From: Streptomyces sp. CT34
Lineage (GTDB): Bacteria > Actinomycetota > Actinomycetes > Streptomycetales > Streptomycetaceae
Direction: 5' to 3'
Length of the DNA stretch: 53,810 bases
NCBI RefSeq assembly: GCF_000805335.1
Contig: NZ_KN708638.1
Location: 1,961,095-2,014,904, forward strand
Of this stretch, positions 18,484 through 29,453 are shown piece by piece. The position numbers were made by a program, and so were the translations under genes. Each line of letters begins with the position of its first letter. Position 1 is the first letter of the stretch. The notes under the pieces are model-generated. The model saw only the letters and a program-made list of their open reading frames with translations. It did not search any database and was not told the origin of the DNA.

Positions 18484-20016
18484 TTGTCTGGTTCACACGG
18501 AGCCAACCCGCTCCGTGACGCCGCGGACCGACGGCTCCCGCGTATCGCGGGGCCGTCGGGCCTGGTCATTTTCGGTGTCACGGGCGATTTGTCCCGTAAA
18601 AAGCTGATGCCCGCGGTCTACGACCTGGCGAACCGGGGGCTGCTGCCGCCGGGCTTCTCGCTCATCGGCTTCGCCCGCCGCGAGTGGGAGGACGAGGACT
18701 TCGCGCAGGAGGTGTACGAGGCCGTCAAGCAGCACGCCCGTACGCCGTTCCGCGAGGAGGTCTGGCAGCAGCTGGTCCAGGGCTGCCGCTTCGTCCAGGG
18801 CAACTTCGACGACGACGAAGCCTTCGAGACGCTCAAGGACACCATCCACGAGCTCGACAAGGCGCAGGGCACGGGCGGCAACTTCGCCTTCTACCTGTCG
18901 GTGCCGCCGAAGTTCTTCCCCAAGGTCGTCCAGCAGCTCAAGAAGCACGGGCTGGCCGACCAGAAGGCGGACTCCTGGCGCCGCGCGGTCATCGAGAAGC
19001 CGTTCGGCCACGACCTGGAGAGCGCCCAGGAGCTCAACCGGATCGTCCACGAGGTCTTCCCGCCCAACGAGGTCTTCCGGATCGACCACTACCTGGGCAA
19101 GGAGACGGTCCAGAACATCCTGGCGCTGCGGTTCGCCAACACGATGTTCGAGCCGCTGTGGAACCGCGGCTATGTCGACCACGTCCAGATCACCATGGCC
19201 GAGGACATCGGCATCGGCGGCCGGGCCGGCTACTACGACGGCATCGGCGCCGCCCGCGACGTCATCCAGAACCACCTCCTCCAACTGCTCGCGCTGACCG
19301 CCATGGAGGAGCCCGCCTCCTTCGAGGCGGACGCACTGGTCGCGGAGAAGACCAAGGTGCTGGGCGCCGTCCGGCTGCCCAAGGACCTCGGCAAGGAGAC
19401 CGTCCGGGCGCAGTACACGGCCGGCTGGCAGGGCGGCGAGCAGGTCGTCGGCTACGCCGAGGAAGACGGCATCGACCCCAAGTCGAAGACCGACACCTAC
19501 GCCGCGATCAAGCTCGGGATCGACAACCGCCGCTGGGCGGGCGTCCCCTTCTACCTGCGGACCGGCAAGCGCCTGGGCCGCCGGGTCACCGAGATCGCGG
19601 TGGTCTTCCAGCGCGCCCCGCACTCCCCGTTCGACCACACCGCCACCGAGGAGCTGGGGCAGAACGCCCTGGTCATCCGGGTGCAGCCGGACGAGGGCGT
19701 GACCGTGCGGTTCGGCTCCAAGGTGCCCGGCACCTCGATGGAGGTGCGCGATGTGTCGATGGACTTCGCGTACGGCGAGTCCTTCACGGAGTCCAGCCCC
19801 GAGGCGTACGAGCGGCTGATCCTCGATGTGCTGCTCGGCGACGCCAACCTCTTCCCCCGCCTGGAGGAGGTCGAGCTCTCCTGGAAGATCCTCGACCCGA
19901 TCGAGACGTACTGGGACAAGCACGGCAAGCCCGCGCAGTACCCGGCGGGTACCTGGGGCCCCGTCGAGGCAGACGAAATGCTCGCACGAGACGGACGGAG
20001 CTGGCGTCGGCCATGA
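18484..20016 (+). CDS. zwf: Glucose-6-phosphate 1-dehydrogenase
   Basis: 510 aa. It oxidises glucose-6-phosphate with NADP+, the main NADPH entry step. The nucleotide-binding motif GVTGDLSRKKLMPAVYDL and the active-site RIDHYLGKE (residues ~200) are intact. The best start is a TTG at 18484, 11 bp after GGAGGG; no ATG or GTG gives a family-like N-terminus. A TTG start may keep its level below that of tal. The stop overlaps opcA (ATGA). Confidence 0.95.
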   Translation: MSGSHGANPLRDAADRRLPRIAGPSGLVIFGVTGDLSRKKLMPAVYDLANRGLLPPGFSLIGFARREWEDEDFAQEVYEAVKQHARTPFREEVWQQLVQGCRFVQGNFDDDEAFETLKDTIHELDKAQGTGGNFAFYLSVPPKFFPKVVQQLKKHGLADQKADSWRRAVIEKPFGHDLESAQELNRIVHEVFPPNEVFRIDHYLGKETVQNILALRFANTMFEPLWNRGYVDHVQITMAEDIGIGGRAGYYDGIGAARDVIQNHLLQLLALTAMEEPASFEADALVAEKTKVLGAVRLPKDLGKETVRAQYTAGWQGGEQVVGYAEEDGIDPKSKTDTYAAIKLGIDNRRWAGVPFYLRTGKRLGRRVTEIAVVFQRAPHSPFDHTATEELGQNALVIRVQPDEGVTVRFGSKVPGTSMEVRDVSMDFAYGESFTESSPEAYERLILDVLLGDANLFPRLEEVELSWKILDPIETYWDKHGKPAQYPAGTWGPVEADEMLARDGRSWRRP

Positions 20017-21074
20017 AGATCGATCTGACGGAAACCACGGCCAGCAAGATCAACAAGGCGCTGGTCCAGGGCCGCCGCGCGGTCGGCACCCCGGCCATCG
20101 GCATGGTGCTCACCCTCGTCATCGTGACCGACGAGGAGAACGCCTACGACGCTCTGAAGGCGGCCAACGAGGCGTCCCGCGAACACCCTTCGCGCACCCT
20201 CGTCGTCGTCAAGCGGGTCAGCCGGTCGCCGCGCGACCGCGCCAAGGCCCGCCTGGACGCCGAGGTGCGGGTCGGCACGGACGCCGGCACCGGCGAGACG
20301 GTGGTGCTGCGGCTTTACGGCGAGGCGATCGACCACGCCCAGTCCGTGGTGCTGCCGCTGCTGCTGCCGGACGCCCCGGTGGTGGTCTGGTGGGCCGTCA
20401 ACGCCCCGCTGGACCCGGCCAAGGACCCGCTCGGCGCGCTGGCGCAGCGCCGGGTCACCGACGCCTACGCCGCCGAGGAGCCCATCCGGGAGCTGTCCGC
20501 GCGCGCCGACACGTACACCCCCGGTGACACGGACCTGTCCTGGACCCGGATCACGCCCTGGCGCTCGATGCTGGCGGCGGCGCTCGACCAGTCGCCGTGC
20601 ACGGTCACCTCGGCCGTGGTCGAGGGCGAGGAGTTCAACCCCAGCTGCGAGCTGCTCGCCATGTGGCTCGCCAGCAGGCTGGACGTGCCGGTCCGGCGCA
20701 CCGTTTCGGCGGGCCCCGGGCTCACCGCGGTGCGGCTGGAGTCCAGCGGCGGGACGATCGTCCTGGACCGCCCGGACGGCTCGCTGGCCACCCTCTCCAT
20801 GCGCGGCCAGCCGGACCGCGCGGTGGCGCTCAAGCGGCGGGAGACCTCCGAGCTGCTCGCCGAGGAGCTGCGCCGGCTCGACCCGGACGACACCTACGCC
20901 ACCGCGCTGAAGTACGGCGTGGAGCGGATCGGCGAACCGGACGGACAGCCGGCGGCACCGGCCGCGGCGGACCGGCCGGCGGCACCGGAGGCCGGCGCCT
21001 CCGCGGACGCGGGCAGCGCCCCGGCCAAGGCGGCGGCGAAGAAGGCGCCCGCCAAGAAGGCAGCCGCCAAGTGA
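20013..21074 (+). CDS. opcA: OpcA, glucose-6-phosphate dehydrogenase assembly/activator protein
   Basis: 353 aa. OpcA partners Zwf in cyanobacteria and actinobacteria, and the 4-bp overlaps with both zwf and pgl fit that role. The body (about residues 1-305) is the OpcA family fold. The last ~45 residues are an Ala/Pro/Lys-rich tail with AKKAPAKKAAAK-type repeats, resembling the histone H1-like tails common in streptomycetes and also present on UvrA in this window. Confidence 0.94.
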   Translation: MKIDLTETTASKINKALVQGRRAVGTPAIGMVLTLVIVTDEENAYDALKAANEASREHPSRTLVVVKRVSRSPRDRAKARLDAEVRVGTDAGTGETVVLRLYGEAIDHAQSVVLPLLLPDAPVVVWWAVNAPLDPAKDPLGALAQRRVTDAYAAEEPIRELSARADTYTPGDTDLSWTRITPWRSMLAAALDQSPCTVTSAVVEGEEFNPSCELLAMWLASRLDVPVRRTVSAGPGLTAVRLESSGGTIVLDRPDGSLATLSMRGQPDRAVALKRRETSELLAEELRRLDPDDTYATALKYGVERIGEPDGQPAAPAAADRPAAPEAGASADAGSAPAKAAAKKAPAKKAAAK

Positions 21075-21853
21075 GCACTCCGCAGGTCGTCGTCCACCGC
21101 GACAAGGAGCTGATGGCCAGGGCCGCGGCGGCCCGGCTGATCACCAAGATCGTGGACGCCCAGGCGGCCCGCGGCTCCGCCTCCGTCGTGCTGACCGGCG
21201 GGCGCAACGGCAACGGGCTGCTCGCGGCCCTCGCCGAGGCGCCCGCCCGGGACGCCGTCGACTGGTCCCGGCTGGACCTGTGGTGGGGCGATGAGCGGTT
21301 CCTGCCGGAGGGGGACCCGGAGCGCAACCACACCCAGGCCCGCGCGGCGCTGCTGGACGGCGTCCCGCTGGACCCGGCGCGGGTGCACCCGATGGAGCCG
21401 GCCGGTGGCCGCTTCGGCAACGACGCGGACGCGGCGGCCGAGGAGTACGCCCTCGAACTCGCCGCCGCGGCCGGGCCGGAGGACCACGGTCCGGTGCCGT
21501 CCTTCGACGTGCTGCTGCTGGGCGTCGGCCCGGACACCCATGTCGCCTCGCTGTTCCCCGAACTGCCCGCGGTCCACGAGCGGGAGCGGACGGTGGTCGG
21601 CGTGCACGGCGCACCCAAGCCGCCGCCGACCCGGATCACGCTGACCCTGCCGGCGATCCGCGCGGCACGCGAGGTGTGGTTGCTGGCGGCCGGCGCGGAC
21701 AAGGCCGGGGCCGCGGCGATCGCGCTCTCCGGTGCCGGGGAGATCCAGGCACCGGCGGCCGGTGCCCGGGGCCGCAGCCGCACGCTGTGGCTGCTGGACG
21801 AGGCGGCGGCCTCCCAACTGCCGCGCGGCCTCTACCCGCCGGCGTCGTCCTGA
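21071..21853 (+). CDS. pgl: 6-phosphogluconolactonase
   Basis: 260 aa from a GTG overlapping the opcA stop (GTGA). It hydrolyses 6-phosphogluconolactone after Zwf. The glucosamine-6-phosphate-isomerase-like fold is recognisable by VVLTGGRNGNGLL, DLWWGDERFLPEGDPERNH and LLLGVGPDTHVASLFP. It is the last gene of the operon, ending just before a strong terminator. Confidence 0.95.
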   Translation: MSTPQVVVHRDKELMARAAAARLITKIVDAQAARGSASVVLTGGRNGNGLLAALAEAPARDAVDWSRLDLWWGDERFLPEGDPERNHTQARAALLDGVPLDPARVHPMEPAGGRFGNDADAAAEEYALELAAAAGPEDHGPVPSFDVLLLGVGPDTHVASLFPELPAVHERERTVVGVHGAPKPPPTRITLTLPAIRAAREVWLLAAGADKAGAAAIALSGAGEIQAPAAGARGRSRTLWLLDEAAASQLPRGLYPPASS

Positions 21854-21863
21854 GCCGCTGAGC

Positions 21864-21906
21864 CGCCGACGGCCCCACACCCTCCGCGGGTGTGGGGCCG
21901 TCGGCG
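21864..21906. terminator. Bidirectional terminator between pgl and pgi
   Basis: A perfect 19-bp stem (21864-21882 with 21888-21906) and a 5-nt loop separate the two convergent genes. It is one of the strongest hairpins in the window. Confidence 0.93.
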
Positions 21907-21913
21907 TACCGCG

Positions 21914-23599
21914 TCAACGCCCGCGCAACTCGCGGTACTTGGCGACCAGCCCGGCGGTGGACGGGTCCAGGCCCGGCACCTCGCCCGCCGCGGCAGCGGC
22001 TGATGCCGACGTCTCGGTCAGCGCCGGCTCCGCGCGCTTGGCCAGCACCTTGCCCAGCTCGACGCCCCACTGGTCGAAGGAGTCGATGTTCCACACCGCG
22101 CCCTGGACGAACACCTTGTGCTCGTACAGCGCGATCAACTGGCCCAGTACGGACGGGGTGAGCTCCGCCGCCAGGATCGTGCTGGTGGGGTGGTTGCCCC
22201 GGAACGTCCGGTGCGGCACCAGCTCCTCGGCCACGCCCTCGGCGCGCACCTCGTCGGGCGTCTTGCCGAACGCCAGCGCCTGGCCCTGCGCGAAGAGGTT
22301 GGCCATCAGCAGGTCGTGCTGGGCGACCAGACCGGGCCGGAGGTCGTCGACCGGCCGGGCGAAGCCGATGAGGTCGGCCGGGATCATCTTGGTGCCCTGG
22401 TGGAGCAGCTGGTAGTAGGCGTGCTGGCCGTTGGTGCCGGGCGTGCCCCAGACGACCGGTCCGGTCTGCCAGCCGACCTGATGGCCCTGGCGGTCCACGG
22501 ACTTGCCGTTGGACTCCATGTCCAGCTGCTGGAGGTATGCGGTGAACTTGGAGAGGTAGTGGCTGTACGGCAGCACCGCATGCGACTGGGCGTCCCAGAA
22601 GTTGCCGTACCAGATCCCCAGCAGGCCCAGCAGCAGCGGGACGTTCTCCTCCACCGGGGCGGAGCGGAAGTGCTCGTCGACGAGATGAAAGCCGGCCAGC
22701 ATCTCGCGGAACCGCGCCGGGCCGATCGCGATCATCAGCGACAGGCCGATGGCGGAGTCGTAGGAGTAGCGACCGCCGACCCAGTCCCAGAACTCGAACA
22801 TGTTGACCGTGTCGATGCCGAACTCCGCGACCTTCTCGGCGTTGGTCGACAGCGCCACGAAGTGCTTGGCGACGGCCTGTTCATCGGCGCCCAGGCCGCT
22901 CAGCAGCCAGTCGCGGGCGGAGGTGGCGTTGGTGATCGTCTCGATCGTGGTGAAGGTCTTCGAGGCGATGACGAACAGCGTCTCGGCCGGGTCCAGATCG
23001 CGCAGCGCCTCGTGCAGATCGGCGCCGTCCACGTTGGACACGAAGCGGAACTGCATGTCCCGGTGGGTGTAGGCGCGCAGCGCCTCGTACGCCATGGCCG
23101 GGCCCAGATCCGAGCCGCCGATACCGATGTTGACGACCGTCCTGATGCGCCGGCCGGTGTGGCCCTTCCAGTCGCCGGAGCGGACCCGGTCGGCGAAGGT
23201 GGCCATCTTCGTCAGGACGTGCTGCACCGCGGGGACGACGTTGACGCCGTCGGACGTGATGACGGCCGAGCCGGGCGCGCGCAGCGCGGTGTGCAGCACG
23301 GAGCGGTTCTCGGTGATGTTGATCTTCTCGCCGCGGAACATGGCCTCCCGCAGCTCGGCCACGCCGGTCGCCGCGGCCAGCTCGCGGAGCAGCCGCAGCG
23401 TCTCGTCGGTGACCAGGTGCTTGGAGAAGTCCAGGTGCAGATCGCCGACCTGGAGGGTGAACCGCCGGGCGCGGTCGGGATCCCTGTCGAACAGCTCGCG
23501 CAGGTGCACCTCCCCCAGCTGCTCGCGGTGCTTGCGCAACGCGGTCCACTCGGGCAACTGGTCGAGCCTGCTGCGGCCTTCTGCGTTCATCTCGGACAT
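21914..23599 (-). CDS. pgi: Glucose-6-phosphate isomerase
   Basis: 561 aa from the ATG at 23599 (MSEMNAEG), with AAGAAGG just upstream; an ATG three codons further in is possible. It interconverts glucose- and fructose-6-phosphate, joining glycolysis to the zwf branch next door. Seen: [44 protein letters not shown] and [26 protein letters not shown] box near 23636-23641 on the minus strand may be its promoter. Confidence 0.96.
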   Translation of the reverse strand: MSEMNAEGRSRLDQLPEWTALRKHREQLGEVHLRELFDRDPDRARRFTLQVGDLHLDFSKHLVTDETLRLLRELAAATGVAELREAMFRGEKINITENRSVLHTALRAPGSAVITSDGVNVVPAVQHVLTKMATFADRVRSGDWKGHTGRRIRTVVNIGIGGSDLGPAMAYEALRAYTHRDMQFRFVSNVDGADLHEALRDLDPAETLFVIASKTFTTIETITNATSARDWLLSGLGADEQAVAKHFVALSTNAEKVAEFGIDTVNMFEFWDWVGGRYSYDSAIGLSLMIAIGPARFREMLAGFHLVDEHFRSAPVEENVPLLLGLLGIWYGNFWDAQSHAVLPYSHYLSKFTAYLQQLDMESNGKSVDRQGHQVGWQTGPVVWGTPGTNGQHAYYQLLHQGTKMIPADLIGFARPVDDLRPGLVAQHDLLMANLFAQGQALAFGKTPDEVRAEGVAEELVPHRTFRGNHPTSTILAAELTPSVLGQLIALYEHKVFVQGAVWNIDSFDQWGVELGKVLAKRAEPALTETSASAAAAAGEVPGLDPSTAGLVAKYRELRGR

Positions 23600-23647
23600 C
23601 AGCCTTCTTCGTCTCGTAGCGGCCCCGCCGTCCTCCAACCTAATTGA

Positions 23648-24922
23648 TCAGGACACGGTATGAGGTATCTGTCCGCTGTCGGACGAAGTGCTGTCGCCGG
23701 TCCGAACAGCCGGTATCAGCACGAGGGTGCCCAGCCCCAGCAGCGCGGCGGCCAGCAGCGCCGGGGCATCGGCCCCCAGGGCCGCGGCGACCGCACCGCC
23801 GAGCAGCGCGCCCAGGGGCGTACCGGCGATGGAGACCGTGCGGAACGCGGAGCCGATCCGGCCCAGCATCCCCTCCGGGCTGCGCTGCTGCACCGCCGTC
23901 GTCTCCAGGACGTTCCACACCGCGCCCGCGAAGCCGAACAGGCCCAGCGCCAGGGCCGCGGGCCACAGCGCGCGCACCGTCCCGAAGGAGACCAGCACCG
24001 CACTCTGCAGCGAACCGGCCAGGAGCAGCGTGCGGGCCCGGCCACCGGCCGCGGCGATCACGTGGCCGGCCACCAGCCCGCCGAGCACCGTCCCCGCGCC
24101 GTATCCGGTCGTCACCACGGCATAGCCGACGTCCCCGGCGCCCAGCCAACCCCGGACGGTCACGACGAGCGTCGCGATCAGCGCGCCGATGCCGATGTTG
24201 CCCAGCGAGACGGACAGGCAGAGCGCGCGCAGCACCCGGTCGCGCCACAACGCCCGTATGCCGTCGGCTATTTCGCGCCGCAGGGTGCGCCCGGCGGCGG
24301 CCCGCGGCCGGGGCGGGGCGGCGGTCCGCAGCGAGGCCACCAGGGCGGCGGCGACGAGATAGGTCGCCGCGTCGGCCGCGAAGGGCAGCGCGGCGGCCGA
24401 CCCGATCAGCACCGGCGCCACCGGTCCGCCGACGAACCGGCCGACCAGCTCCTGGCCGGTCATCAGACGGGCGTTGGCGGTCGCCAGCGACTCCTTGGCC
24501 ACCACCGACGGCAGCAGGGCCGTGGCGGCGTTGTCGAAGAGCGTCTGGAGGGTCGTCAGGGCGAACGCCAGCACCAGCAGCAGCCCGATCCCGGCCCGGC
24601 CGAGCGCCACCGCCAGCGCGAACCCGGCCACCAACAGCCCGCGCGCCACATCGACCGCCCACATCGCCCGCCGCTGGTCGACACGGTCGGCGACCGCGCC
24701 GCCCAGCAGCCCGAAGAACAGCCAGGGCAGAAAGCCGCAGACGGTGACCAGCGAGATCAGCAGCGGCGAATCCGTCAGCGCGTAGGCGAGCAGCGGCAGC
24801 GCCGTCCCGCGCAGCGCGTCGCCGAACCGGGAGACGGCCGCCGCACTCCACAACCGCCCGAACCCGCCCCGCCAGGCGAGCGCCCCAACTCCCGCCGCAC
24901 CGCCCGCTTCCGCGCCCGTCAT
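23648..24922 (-). CDS. MFS transporter under a DNA-damage-type promoter
   Basis: 424 aa with about twelve hydrophobic helices. The start RWLSAAAVSRFGDALRG-like region and AVADRVDQRRAMWAVDVARG loop place it with the MFS_3/enterobactin-exporter-like (MdtH/EntS-type) drug and siderophore exporters. The ATG at 24922 has a GGGGGGTGGGC ribosome-binding site. The striking point is its promoter: a full TTGTCAGTG-N8-TACGGT motif ends about 74 bp upstream. The substrate is unknown. Confidence 0.85.
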   Translation of the reverse strand: MTGAEAGGAAGVGALAWRGGFGRLWSAAAVSRFGDALRGTALPLLAYALTDSPLLISLVTVCGFLPWLFFGLLGGAVADRVDQRRAMWAVDVARGLLVAGFALAVALGRAGIGLLLVLAFALTTLQTLFDNAATALLPSVVAKESLATANARLMTGQELVGRFVGGPVAPVLIGSAAALPFAADAATYLVAAALVASLRTAAPPRPRAAAGRTLRREIADGIRALWRDRVLRALCLSVSLGNIGIGALIATLVVTVRGWLGAGDVGYAVVTTGYGAGTVLGGLVAGHVIAAAGGRARTLLLAGSLQSAVLVSFGTVRALWPAALALGLFGFAGAVWNVLETTAVQQRSPEGMLGRIGSAFRTVSIAGTPLGALLGGAVAAALGADAPALLAAALLGLGTLVLIPAVRTGDSTSSDSGQIPHTVS

Positions 24923-24995
24923 GCCCACCCCCCGTACACCTCTGCCGACCGCGGAACCACGTCCTGCGGATCCGCTGCACAAGCGCCTACGAAAA

Positions 24996-25018
24996 ACCGT
25001 ACGGGCGACCACTGACAA
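24996..25018 (-). promoter_or_regulatory. RecA-NDp/PafBC-type promoter of the MFS gene
   Basis: Reading leftward: TTGTCAGTG (25018-25010), exactly 8 bases, TACGGT (25001-24996). This matches the actinobacterial LexA-independent damage motif TTGTCRGTG-N8-TANNNT at every fixed position. Predicted leader about 65 nt. Confidence 0.85.
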
Positions 25019-25138
25019 CGGGCCTCGGGCACCTTCCCCATCCGCTGCCTCAGACCGTCCACGAGTACCCGGCGGCGCCCCGACGGCGCCTCGACAGCAC
25101 CCTGCCCAGGGGGCCTTGACCGGTGCGGACCACGCGAA

Positions 25139-25175
25139 CGGCCCGGCCGGAGGGGGTGTCCCTCCGGCCGGGCCG
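25139..25175 (-). terminator. Terminator of the rbpA-like gene
   Basis: A perfect 16-bp stem (25139-25154 with 25160-25175) and a 5-nt loop lie 31 bp past the stop at 25207, before the MFS promoter. Confidence 0.9.
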
Positions 25176-25206
25176 CTCGTGTTGCGTTCTCGTCCGCCGC
25201 CGTCCG

Positions 25207-25542
25207 TCAGATCTCGCCGCGGAGCTTGGCGAGCGCCTCCGCCAGAATCGCCTCACCGTCGGCGTCGCTGCGGCGCTCCCGGACGTAGGCGAGGTGGGTC
25301 TTGTACGGCTCGGTGCGCGGCGGGTCCGGCGGGCTGTCCCGGTCCTTGCCGGCCGGGAAACCACAGCGCGGGCAGTCCCAGGTGTCCGGAACCTGCGCAT
25401 CGCCGGCGAAGCTGGGCTGCGTCTCGTGCCCGTTGGAGCACCAGAAGGAGATGCGGATGCGCGGCGCGGACTCGCCGCGCTCGGCCTCCCCCATCGGCCC
25501 CGCCCCGACCCGACTTCCTCGGATCGCGTTGCCACTTGCCAC
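25207..25542 (-). CDS. RNA polymerase-binding protein, RbpA family (probably the RbpB paralogue)
   Basis: 111 aa. The RIRISFWCSNGH and WDCPRCGFPAG segments give a CxxxH/CxxC-like zinc site, and the C-terminal PYKTHLAYVRERRSDADGEAIL matches the sigma-interacting domain (compare HWDMLMERR of RbpA). The N-terminal AIRGSRVG is the conserved R-x-SR motif. Sequence and position between secG and pgi fit the second streptomycete copy rather than the classical rifampicin-tolerance rbpA. It should bind the RNAP-sigma complex and aid promoter opening. The start is GTG at 25542 with GGGAG 8 bp upstream. Confidence 0.85.
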   Translation of the reverse strand: MASGNAIRGSRVGAGPMGEAERGESAPRIRISFWCSNGHETQPSFAGDAQVPDTWDCPRCGFPAGKDRDSPPDPPRTEPYKTHLAYVRERRSDADGEAILAEALAKLRGEI

Positions 25543-25621
25543 GGTCGTAACTCCCTGCGTAATGGTGCTGCAATGCCTCTCACAGCCGCGCGCTGCGGGC
25601 GCCCCAGTCTACGTAAGGCCC

Positions 25622-25649
25622 AACGCGCGTCCAGTGACACGAGTTACCC
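25622..25649 (-). promoter_or_regulatory. Possible ECF-sigma promoter of the rbpA-like gene
   Basis: GGGTAAC, 18 bases, GTT on the minus strand resembles the sigma-R pattern GGAAT-N18-GTT in spacing and -10, but the -35 departs from consensus. The predicted leader is about 70 nt. Confidence 0.3.
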
Positions 25650-25696
25650 GTCCCAGGACGCTGCCTTTCATGATAGGCCGCGTCTCCGACGGTATG

Positions 25697-25933
25697 TCAG
25701 CTGCCGAGCTTCATCAGGACGCCGAGCACGACGATGCACGCGAACCAGAGCAGACCGATCACGATGGTGATGCGGTCGAGGTTCCGCTCCGCGACCGAGG
25801 AGCCGCCGACGGAGGACTGCATACCGCCACCGAACATGTCGGACAGGCCGCCGCCCTTCCCCTTGTGCATGAGCACCAGCATCATCAGCAGCAAGCTGAA
25901 GACGATGAGGGCGATCGAGAATCCGATGACCAC
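25697..25933 (-). CDS. secG: SecG, preprotein translocase subunit
   Basis: 78 aa with two membrane helices (residues ~2-20 and ~54-75) separated by the glycine-rich loop HKGKGGGLSDMFGGGMQSSVGGSS, the SecG hallmark (written here in part). It joins SecY and SecE in the export channel. The GTG at 25933 begins the first helix. It sits downstream of tpiA, an order conserved across actinobacteria. Confidence 0.95.
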   Translation of the reverse strand: MVIGFSIALIVFSLLLMMLVLMHKGKGGGLSDMFGGGMQSSVGGSSVAERNLDRITIVIGLLWFACIVVLGVLMKLGS

Positions 25934-25998
25934 GGCTGGACCAACTCTCTAGGACTGACGGACGGAACGTGCCGGCCTTCCACCGAAGACCAATGGTG

Positions 25999-26039
25999 CG
26001 GGGCCGGGGGCGGCGCTCAAGACGCCGGACCCGGCCCCG
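25999..26039 (-). terminator. Terminator after tpiA
   Basis: A 10-bp outer stem (25999-26008 with 26030-26039) plus a 5-bp inner stem and 7-nt loop lie 36 bp beyond the tpiA stop, isolating secG from the glycolytic genes. Confidence 0.85.
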
Positions 26040-26075
26040 ACAGGGTACGACGGGCCGGGCCCGTCGTCATAGCTG

Positions 26076-26864
<789 letters not shown>

Positions 26865-26870
26865 GGTGGT

Positions 26871-28082
26871 TCAGTCCTCCAGTGCGGCGAGGCCGGGGAG
26901 CGTCTTGCCCTCGAGGTATTCGAGGCTGGCGCCGCCGCCGGTCGAAATGTGGCCGAAAGCATTCTCGTCGAAGCCGAGCAGGCGTACCGCGGCGGCCGAG
27001 TCGCCACCGCCGACGACGGTGAACGCCGGCGAGTCCAGCAGCCCCTGCGCGACCGCCTTGGTGCCGCCCGCGTAGTCGGGGTGCTCGAAGACGCCCATCG
27101 GGCCGTTCCAGAAGACGGTGCCCGCGTCGGCGAGCTTCGCGGCGTAGAGCTCGCGGGTCTTGGGGCCGATGTCCAGGCCCTCCTTGTCGGCCGGGATGGC
27201 ATCCGCGTCAACGACCTCGAAATCGGCCGGGGCCTTGGTCTTCAGATCCGGGAAATCGGCCGAAACCAGCACGTCGGTGGGGAGCACGAACTCCACGCCA
27301 CGCTTCTCGGCGCGCGCCAGGTATTCCAGGCAGGCCGGGATCTGGTCCTTCTGGAGCAGCGAGATGCCGACCTCGTGGCCCTTGGCCGCCAGGAAGGTGT
27401 ACGCCATGCCGCCGCCGACCAGGATGCGGTCGGCCTTCTCGATCAGCTGGTCGATGACGGCGAGCTTGTCGGAGACCTTGGCGCCGCCGAGCAGCACCAC
27501 GTAGGGGCGCTTGACGTCCTCGGTGAGCTTCTTCAGGACACCGACCTCGGTGGCGATCAGGTCGCCGGCGGCGTGCGGCAGCCGCCGGGGCAGGTCGAAG
27601 ACCGAGGCATGCTTGCGGTGCACGGCGCCGAAGCCGTCGCCCACGTACAGGTCCGCGAGCCGGGCGAGCCGGTCGGCGAAGTCGCCGCGCTCGGCGTCGT
27701 CCTTGCTGGTCTCACCCGCGTTGAAGCGGAGGTTCTCCAGGACCGCCACCTGGCCGTCGGCCAGGCCCTCGGTCACGGTCCGGGCGGAGTCGCCGACCGT
27801 GTCGGTCGCGAACGCCACGTCCTGGCCGAGGATTTCGCCCAGCCGCTCGGCCGCGGGGGCCAGCGAGAAGGCCGGGTCCGGGGCGCCCTTGGGACGGCCC
27901 AGGTGGGAGGCGACGATCACCCTGGCGCCGAGTCCGGTGAGCTTGGCGATCGTCGGGGCGACGGCACGGATCCGGCCGTCGTCGGTGATGGTGGTGCCGT
28001 CCAGCGGGACGTTCAGGTCGGCGCGGACGAAGACCCGCTTGCCCGCAACGCCGTCTCGGGCGAGGTCGTCGATCGTCTTCAT
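26871..28082 (-). CDS. pgk: Phosphoglycerate kinase
   Basis: 403 aa. VFVRADLNVPLDG at the N-terminus, SHLGRPKG, and the C-terminal nucleotide loop VVGGGDSAAA are characteristic. It makes ATP from 1,3-bisphosphoglycerate. It follows gap by 115 bp, in which no hairpin was noticed, and precedes tpiA by 6 bp, so the three are probably one transcript. Confidence 0.97.
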   Translation of the reverse strand: MKTIDDLARDGVAGKRVFVRADLNVPLDGTTITDDGRIRAVAPTIAKLTGLGARVIVASHLGRPKGAPDPAFSLAPAAERLGEILGQDVAFATDTVGDSARTVTEGLADGQVAVLENLRFNAGETSKDDAERGDFADRLARLADLYVGDGFGAVHRKHASVFDLPRRLPHAAGDLIATEVGVLKKLTEDVKRPYVVLLGGAKVSDKLAVIDQLIEKADRILVGGGMAYTFLAAKGHEVGISLLQKDQIPACLEYLARAEKRGVEFVLPTDVLVSADFPDLKTKAPADFEVVDADAIPADKEGLDIGPKTRELYAAKLADAGTVFWNGPMGVFEHPDYAGGTKAVAQGLLDSPAFTVVGGGDSAAAVRLLGFDENAFGHISTGGGASLEYLEGKTLPGLAALED

Positions 28083-28197
28083 GTGAAGTGACTCCGGTTG
28101 GTTCGGTACGTCATGGGTCAGGGCCCGTACGACGCATCTTCGCGCCCTACGAGCCCCGTCCTCACATCTCGGTGCCCTCGATGTCGTCAGGCAGAGA

Positions 28198-29235
<1,038 letters not shown>

Positions 29236-29395
29236 TTACCGGCGAGCTGTATGGGCTGTCCCCGACCGCCTACGACCCTACCTCCTGGAAGAGACGTACG
29301 TGACATTGACATCGGCGCCCAAAGATGCTCAGGTGAGCGGCTTCGAGCCCCTCTGTGGTCCGCGGGTACCCGCACCCGCACGGCGTCCGCACGCA

Positions 29396-29431
29396 CGCGC
29401 CCCCGGCACCAGTACGGGTGCCGGGGGCGCG
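29396..29431 (-). terminator. Terminator after whiA
   Basis: A perfect 15-bp stem (29396-29410 with 29417-29431) and a 6-nt loop lie 22 bp past the whiA stop, ending the uvrC-rapZ-yvcK-whiA operon. Confidence 0.93.
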
Positions 29432-29453
29432 CGGGAACGAGGGGCGCTCCGGG

